The notes under the pieces: model-generated
Told to the model about the DNA's origin: nothing
Databases searched by the model: none
What the model saw: only the letters and a program-made list of their open reading frames with translations
Shown: one piece after another, positions 57,590 to 64,000 of the stretch
Layout of the letters: each line of letters starts with the position of its first letter
Numbering within the stretch: position 1 is the stretch's first letter
From: Caenorhabditis remanei
Lineage: Eukaryota; Nematoda; Chromadorea; Rhabditida; Rhabditidae
NCBI RefSeq assembly: GCF_010183535.1
Contig: NC_071330.1
Location: 4,445,717 to 4,509,716, forward strand
Direction of reading: 5' to 3'
DNA: 64,000 nt
Position numbers and translations under genes: made by a program

Positions 57590-57835
57590 CCACGTAGAGT
57601 CCAGGACAACCTATGCAGACACGCCCTATTGACAAGCTTGGTACAGTTTTTGCGTCACGGTGAACTTTCAAACTTAGTGCATACCGTGGTGAACATTAGA
57701 ATTTATTTTTCAACGTTGAATAAATTCTAAAGTTCTCGACGGTATGCACAGAAGTTCGAAAGTTTACCGTGACACAAAAAGTGTACCATTCTTGTCAATA
57801 GAGCGCGTATGGGTGGTCCTGGACTCTACGTGTCC
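57590..57835. repeat. Palindromic element, about 245 bp
   Basis: CCACGTAGAGTCCAGGACA at the left pairs with TGGTCCTGGACTCTACGTG at the right. Inner segments ATTGACAAG, GTGAACTTTC and GCATACCGT are mirrored. It would form a long hairpin. Confidence 0.75.
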
Positions 57836-59420
57836 ACCCTTAAAACAGGGCTCAATTTTTGTGCCAGGTCTCTCAAACTGCTTTTACAGGATCCTTTACT
57901 TGAAAAGCGAGTACCACCCATTTTGGTTTTGGCTCGGGGGCGGAGCCTAAAATCAATGTTCAATGTCTAGTTGTTCGGATGTCAAATTCCCGGATATTAC
58001 TGTGTCTGTACTGACAATGGAATCTCCGTTTGTTGCTCTGTGTGCAATAGAGCGCTACAGATTTTTCATAAAAATTTAGTTAGTCCCTGTCAAGTACCCC
58101 CTTAAAATGTTGATGTTCCCCCATAACTCTCCTATAATTCATTCCATTACATCATACAGTAGCCCACCAAACACCTCTTTTTCAAACACATTTCAAATCA
58201 ACAATCTCCACTATTCATCTCTCTCTTCACACACATTCTTCTGTTTCTCCACGTGAGAGACAAAGTGATTAATAACTTTAAGAGTGAGAAAAGAAGGTTT
58301 GTTATTCCAAAAGATTTGCCATTTAGATATGCGATCGGCGTGAAATAGATGCGTGAGAGATAGTGGGGTGTCCTCCGATATCAAAAGTGACCTGCCGAAA
58401 AAATGATAAATGTCTCTCTTTCTTCTCTCAATGCCACTGGCAACAAAAAGAGAAAAAAGAGGAAATAAAGTTTCTGCAAGTGATCTTTCCATCGCGAAAC
58501 GTTCTGATCTTTAATCTTGTGTCAATGCTGGAAAGAAACTGGAAAGTTGGCACAGTGCCAGAAAACGGGGAGAAGAAAAGAGTTGTTGTGTCTGTCTGTC
58601 GGTCTGTCAAGATGTCTGGATGTCCGGATATATGTCGTATCTATCACAAAATATGTTTGTCCGGATGCCCGTTTTAAAATCAGAAACGATGGGAAAAAAT
58701 CCGAAAAAATTTAGTTTTTCAACGGATTTTTCAAAAGGTACAAGCTTTTGACCAAAAAGCCGAAAAACTCGAAAAAAAAATTTCAAGAACACTGTCTGAA
58801 AAATTTTGTTTTTCGGAGGTAAAAACCTTGAATTTGTATGAAAACTGTGAGTATTTCAAGGATAGATTCACAGAAACGAGTTTTTGAGTATGAAATTTTT
58901 TAAAAATTCATGAAAATTTCAGCAGAAACTTCAAAATTTTTCGTACGGTTTTTTTCGTCCTTTTTCGCACAGCCCTGATCTTGACTGACAAGCCTGATCC
59001 TATTCTAAGCCCCGCCCATATTTAGGACTTCCCCCGCTTCAAAATGACCATCCTGGCTCCGAAAACGGCAGAGATTCGGAAAAATGTAAACTTCTTGAAA
59101 AATTCAAAGACATTCATATTGAATACAAAAGAATCAGATCGACAATGTGTTGTTTGGAAATCAATTGGTTTGTGCTTCTGTTTTTACACGGAAAGAGAAA
59201 TGTGAGATAAAGAAAAAGTGGAGGGAGGGAAGTGGAAGAATTTACAATTGCACACGTTGGGAGAAAAGTGGATAAATTAGTATGTAAAATGACAAATAAA
59301 TAAATAATATATATGACAGGTAGATTGAGTAGAAAATGGATAACACCAACCCGAAGGTCATGGGGATTCATAGATTTTGGGGAACCGGTGGGGGTACTGT
59401 AGGTACTGTAGGGGGCGGGG

Positions 59421-62400
59421 CTAAGAGGCACGATTCAGGCGTCGAAGGCGTTTCGTAAAGTTGTACTTGAGTTGTTTCCATCGTTTTTGGAAAAACTTGT
59501 TGAGACTGATTCCGGCACGACCGATATCCGAGTGGTCAATGTTGAATTGACGGCAATTCGCAAACATCAGCTCGACGTCTTCGGCAAAGTCTTCTGGAGA
59601 GTCGTATCTGGAAATGGGGGGAGGTGTGATTAGTCTGATTCTTGGAAAGTGGAATTTCGGAAAATGGGTGGAGTAAAGATGTTCAAAAGCTGTGAAGTAT
59701 GAATGATTGTCTCTCTAATGTTCTCGAATTCAAATTTTTTTTCAAAAAAGTTCTGTCTGTGAGTCTGTGAGTCCGGATGTCCCCGTTCTGTCTGTATTTC
59801 GGATCATCCGGATGTCCAGATGTACAAAATATGTCGGTCTGTGTGTCTGTTAGTCCAGATTTCTTAATTTTTCTAGTTTAACTTGCAAAAACTATGTTTG
59901 TTCGAAAAATTTAAAATTTCTCGCGATATTTTGTCTGTCGGTATGTCTATATATCGGTATGTCAGTATTTGAGTCTGTCTGTGTGTCTGTGAGTCCAGAT
60001 TTCAATTTTCAAGTATTTGCTTGAAAAAACGTGAATGTCCGAAGTGTTTGAACCAAAGTTTCGTCATATGGACATCGGGACAAACCTTAGGACAGACAGA
60101 CCCTGGCGTACCGTCGGCGCGTGTTTGTGATGTCTGTGTATCTTACTGTCCAGCATAGTTGTCAAGGCCCGGCCCGGGCCGGGCAAATTGGCGCGAAAGT
60201 CAAATTTTCAAATTTTTCAAATTTTTTGAAATTTTTTCGAGAAAAAGTCAAATTTTCGACTATCATTCTGAATTAAAAGAAATTCTGAAAAATAGTCAAA
60301 AATGATCACTTTTTCGATAAAAAATTGGAAAAATCTCGAAAAAGTGTCATTTTTTGAAGCGGGGCAGGGCCTTTTTTTTTAATACTTCTGTCTGTCCAGA
60401 TGTACCCCAGGCAAGGATATTTTAAGCTCCTCCCTTTTCCTAGACTCCACCCCCACCCCACCCTAAAACTAAAAACTCACGTCAATTTATCATTCTTCTG
60501 TCGAATCGTCTTCAAATCCATCGGCTTCATAATGACCATCTTGTAGCCTGGCACGAGTTTCGGATTGACTGGCTCCAAAAACGGAAGAGCATTTCCCTGA
60601 TTCACCAACTCATCCAACATTAGTTGACACAGTTCTTTAGTCATTGTTTTCGGCAGGCCAGTCGTTATCACCGGTGACTCCATTTTTCGTTTCAAATTCG
60701 GTTTCGTGGTTCCATTCTGGGGTGAATGGGCGGTGCCGTTGGTGGTGGTTCCGTTGGAATGTCCGTTTTTAGCATTTTCCCCCGTCGCAGAGATTTCAGT
60801 TGCTGGAGCCGCCGCCAACGCAGCTGCCGCTGCCGCCTGTTGCTTCTGTTTCTGCTCGTCTTCTGCCAGCTCTCGTTCTTCTGATTCACTTCTCAACATG
60901 ATTCGTTTCATAAAACGCATCTGTTTGACATCTTGACAGTGTGGGCATATGAATGTCTCCTGTTTGATCGTCTCCTTCGGTCCGTCCTGAGCGCATTCCT
61001 GATGGACGTGATAGGCGCATCGAAGGCATTGATACAAGTGGCCAGACTCTTTTCCACAAAACATGCACAGAGGTTTCCCCGACTTTTCCATTCGACACTT
61101 TTGACAGAACCAGTCACCTTCGGGCACTCGGGTCATGCGGGGCTGCAAAATGGGAATGGTGAATGGAATTCGTGGCGTGACCCAATTTTTTTTCAAAATC
61201 GAAAAATATAGAACTCGGGCATGATTATACTTTGCTGAATCACCAAATCATCCTGCTCTCTGACCAAGTTTGATCAATTACATGGTTTTGTAATTTCGTG
61301 GCAAGACCCATAATCTTCATACTTGTCAAGGGCTGGTTCGAAAGACCGGATAATTGGTGCCAAAACTCAAAATTCAAAAAATTTCAAATTTTTTTCGCAA
61401 AAAAAGTCAAATTTTCAACTAAGATTCAGAATTAATAGGAATTCTGAAAAATCATCAAAAATGTTCACATTTTCGATAAAACATTGAAAAAATGTTTTTA
61501 AAAAATTTTGAAGCCGGGCCGTCGGGCCTGCCTGAACCGGGTCGGGCGGACCTTGATAAGTATGGTTTTTAGTTTTTTCGTGACGGGACCCAAGTGACAA
61601 AATCAAAAGTACAGTACTCATTCGAATCGTCGAAATCCGCTAATTTCAGCCATCTATGTTTGATAGCTCTCTGATCAAGACTGATCAAGATACATGAGTT
61701 TTTTTGTATTTCCGTGGCGAGACCCAAAATTTCTCCAGTACATGATTATACTTTTCAAAACTACTATCTGAAATCCCGACTGAAATACTGTAGTTTTTGT
61801 TCAAGGTTTTTCGTAAAAACTCACCCTGAAACACTCCATATGACACCCGCTCTCGCATCCATCACACACCAACATCTCGTCCCCATCCATACTTTTGCAT
61901 ATCTGACAGAGTGCCTCTCGAGACGCTCTCTCCCACATAATCATTCCTTCCAGTGCTTGTAATGCTACCATTAATTGACTAGTGGTCTGAGCCTCCGTCG
62001 ACACATACGTCTTCCAGTCTTCGTATAGTTGACACGTCGTCTCATCGGCAGGGATTCGGAATTTCGGTCTCCAGAATTTCGGATCCACCATTTCAGATGT
62101 CTCAATTATCTTTTGTCGGATCAGAGATTCATCTAGATCTTCCAGAATCATTTCATCTTCCACCGTCTTCCATTCAACTCCATCTTTCACAATTTGCGCC
62201 AAGGCCATCGTCGTTGGCACAACAATTGGTTTGGGTGAATCTGATTTCGTTTTCGCAACGTCAGACATTTTCAAATGGTTTTGGAATTTATCGATTGCAG
62301 AGTTCAATCGATTCCATCCTTGTCTACCAATCAGTTCGAGGTCTGGGGTGTCTCCGACTGAATCCAAAGTGATGATTCCGAATTTGAGGTCGTTGAGGAA

Positions 62401-63975
62401 CCATGGTTTAGTGAGGAGTCGGTGGAGCGCTCGTTCGCGGATTCCACGGCTGAGCATGCAGGAGCGGAGGGATTCGATGGAGTCTCTGGAAAAAGGAAAG
62501 GGGTTGAGACGAGGCTACAGTAACCTAAAGATGCTCAGATACTGTAGCCATGATTGCAGTGACATTTCCAAACGGTCGAACTTTTTCCGTTTGTATGCAA
62601 CCTCATGTTGGTTACAGTAACCGCGGCGACAGTATTTTAGACTACAGTAACCTAGACTACAAAAACCCCCTGCGACAGTAACCTACCCTAATAAGGTGCT
62701 TAGATACTGTAGTCATGATTGCAGTGACCTTTCCAAAGGGTCGTGGGTACGAACTTTGTCGATTTGTGTTTTTCGCAATCTCATGTTGGTTACAGTAATC
62801 CTGACAACCGCAACTACGGTATTTTAGGCTACAGTAACCCATTCTACCCTACTATAGGCTACAGTAACCTGAGTTAATCGGGACACAGTACCCGGAACCG
62901 CAGTAACCTCAAGTACCGGCATCGAACAAACAAAAGTAAAATTATTGTGAGATCTCATACATATTAGCTACAGTAATCCTGTCTACAGTAACCTAGCCTG
63001 CAGTATCCCCGGGCCCTACATCACTCCCATTAGACTCACCTATTCTGCATCGTCCACCATCCCCTCTTCATCTGATTGTCCACCCTCCGATATCGTTTCC
63101 TAGTCTTCTTATCCGCCTTCGCCCTCAGCAACACCACCTCGTCCACCAGATCTTCCACACAACCAATCACATCAATATCGACACCTTCGCAAGCGTCAGG
63201 AGCCCTCAGCTCTAGAATCGGAGGATCTTTGGAGGCGTACTCGTTGGCAGTGCACGCCGGATTGTGTACTCCCGAAGATTCCAGAGACTCGACGAGTACT
63301 GTATCCGTGTGAGCGAGCATCCAGTAGTTGCGATGAAACCTGTCAGTTCCAAAGGGAAACGATCGAATTTTGAGATTCGTGTTGTGGATTTTCTGGTTGA
63401 TATTTTGAGCCTCCTGAGCCAACTCTCCAATGAGTCCATCCATTTGTTGAAGTGTCATCGACTCCTCCTGCTCCGTTAGAACTTCACACTGACCGAGTCC
63501 CGGGGTGAACTTCCGAAGCTGGGCGTTAGCACCCGGAGCACTTGGAGAAGACGTGCTGGCTACTGGCGCCGTGCCATTCTTCTTTGGAGTCACTGGCCTT
63601 GTCGGTGGCTCCGAATCACTCTCCAGATGTTTGTCTTCCTCTTTCACTACCGCCTTCTCATCGTTCTTCTTCTTACTCCTGGCAGATCGAAGCGCTCTCG
63701 CCTTTCCGTCTCTCATCCATTTCTCTCCTTTTAGTCTTGAGATCTCCTCAAGATTCTTGTCAATCTCCGTGACAACGTTACGAGAGCACACTAGTTCATC
63801 ACAGAGGAATGCGAGAATCGAGGCTTTCTGTTCACCGGTTAGAGCGAGGAAATTGGAAGATTCGAGTGGTTGCGACAATTCGATTCCTCGTTTTCCCTTA
63901 TCGGCCAGGAATAGACGCATCACTTCGCTGAAGTTCTCACGGTCGAGTCCCATTTCACCGCCGCCTTGACCGAAT
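59421..63975 (-). CDS. baz-2: BAZ2-like chromatin protein, 3' portion (5' end beyond window)
   Basis: Four exons seen, read downward: 63975-63040, 62485-61825, 61142-60481, 59607-59421, in phase; earlier exons lie past 64000. Content in order: end of a DDT-like region (MRLFLADKGKRGIEL, then SILAFLCDEL), a WHIM-like segment with RFHRNYW, a PHD finger (CQICKSMDGDEMLVCDGC, CHMECF, then GDWFCQKC), a second Cys/His cluster (CMFCGKESGHLYQCLRCAYH ... CPHC), an Ala/Gln-rich linker, and a C-terminal bromodomain split by the last intron (PGYKMVIMKPMDLKTIRQK, then YDSPEDFAEDVELMFANCRQ F). These bind histone tails as part of remodelling complexes. From memory the C. elegans orthologue is ZK783.4 (baz-2, formerly flt-1), next to upp-1 and fbn-1. 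Confidence 0.88.
59740..60125 (-). repeat. GGACATCCGGAC/ACAGAC satellite in last baz-2 intron
   Basis: The plus strand reads GTCTGTGAGTCCGGATGTCC and similar; relative to baz-2 transcription the blocks are in the same sense orientation as in fbn-1. Confidence 0.65.
60150..60372. repeat. GGCCCGGCCCGG family copy in last baz-2 intron
   Basis: GTTGTCAAGGCCCGGCCCGG opens it. The AT-rich core (GAAAAAGTCAAATTTTCGACT) matches 61318-61565. Confidence 0.6.
61318..61565. repeat. ATACTTGTCAAGG...CCTTGATAAGTAT inverted repeat element
   Basis: CATACTTGTCAAGGGC at the left and CCTTGATAAGTATG at the right are imperfect inverted ends. The core is shared with 60150-60372. It lies in the baz-2 intron between the two halves of the PHD finger. 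Confidence 0.65.
62505..63005. repeat. CTACAGTAACC-rich tandem repeat in baz-2 intron
   Basis: Two units of about 180 bp share GCTTAGATACTGTAGTCATG and GATTGCAGTGAC, then CTCATGTTGGTTACAGTAA. CTACAGTAACC or close variants occur more than ten times across the 550-bp intron. Confidence 0.7.
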
Positions 63976-64000
63976 CTGGAAAATTTTAGGTAATAGGTAC

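Larger units (their letters stand above)
54659..59420. other. Region between upp-1 and baz-2 without a supported gene
   Basis: It carries the upp-1 promoter (a purine-rich GAGAGAG stretch near 54795-54830) and AT-rich DNA with many short open frames lacking domain content. It also holds the repeats at 56300-56880 and 57590-57835 and one satellite block near 58590-58625. No RNA gene is seen. Confidence 0.55.

Overview
The window is nuclear DNA from a nematode, almost certainly a Caenorhabditis species. Introns are short with TTTTCAG-type acceptors and GTGAGT/GTAAGT donors, acceptors sit directly upstream of start codons (probable spliced-leader sites), polyadenylation signals are AATAAA, and the non-coding DNA is AT-rich and packed with small palindromic transposons. 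The set fbn-1 (fibrillin/ZP protein), upp-1 (uridine phosphorylase) and baz-2 (PHD/bromodomain protein) matches, from memory, the ZK783 neighbourhood of C. elegans chromosome III. The species is not determined.

Layout. 2.0-6.3 kb (+): two adjacent small multi-span membrane protein genes that share intron positions and look like tandem paralogues. 6.65-11.6 kb (-): a complete five-exon ERK-type MAP kinase (mpk-1-like), whose introns hold nested transposons. 12.0-14.05 kb (-): a seven-exon protein with one membrane segment, ankyrin repeats and a BRCT-like C-terminus. 15.0-18.5 kb (-): a two-exon WSN-type nematode-specific protein, with a possible signal-peptide exon at 19.55-19.75 kb. 19.75-30.6 kb: about 11 kb without a supported gene, holding transposons, a minisatellite and the presumed upstream region of fbn-1. 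30.6-51.24 kb (+): fbn-1, reconstructed as 21 exons with consistent phase throughout (about 3,686 residues): signal peptide, EGF repeats, three Ser/Thr-rich mucin-like blocks, a ZP domain, a furin-like site, a membrane segment and a short tail. 51.88-54.66 kb (-): upp-1 in four exons, with a divergent pair of identical tRNA-Glu(CTC) genes in its first intron. 54.66-59.42 kb: no supported gene. 59.42-64 kb (-): the 3' part of baz-2, running off the window.

The genes do not form one pathway: extracellular matrix (fbn-1), nucleoside salvage (upp-1), chromatin (baz-2), signalling (kinase), membrane or secreted proteins of unknown function, and translation (tRNA-Glu). The most unusual content lies in the mobile DNA: hAT-like and 9-bp-target-site elements with exact target duplications, a tRNA-derived SINE-like family with one copy split by a 1-kb element carrying a spliced-looking small ORF and another lodged in the arm of a palindrome, and GGACATCCGGAC/ACAGACAG satellites that occur mostly in the sense orientation of host introns. 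Exon boundaries were derived by hand from splice signals and phase. No homology search was run.
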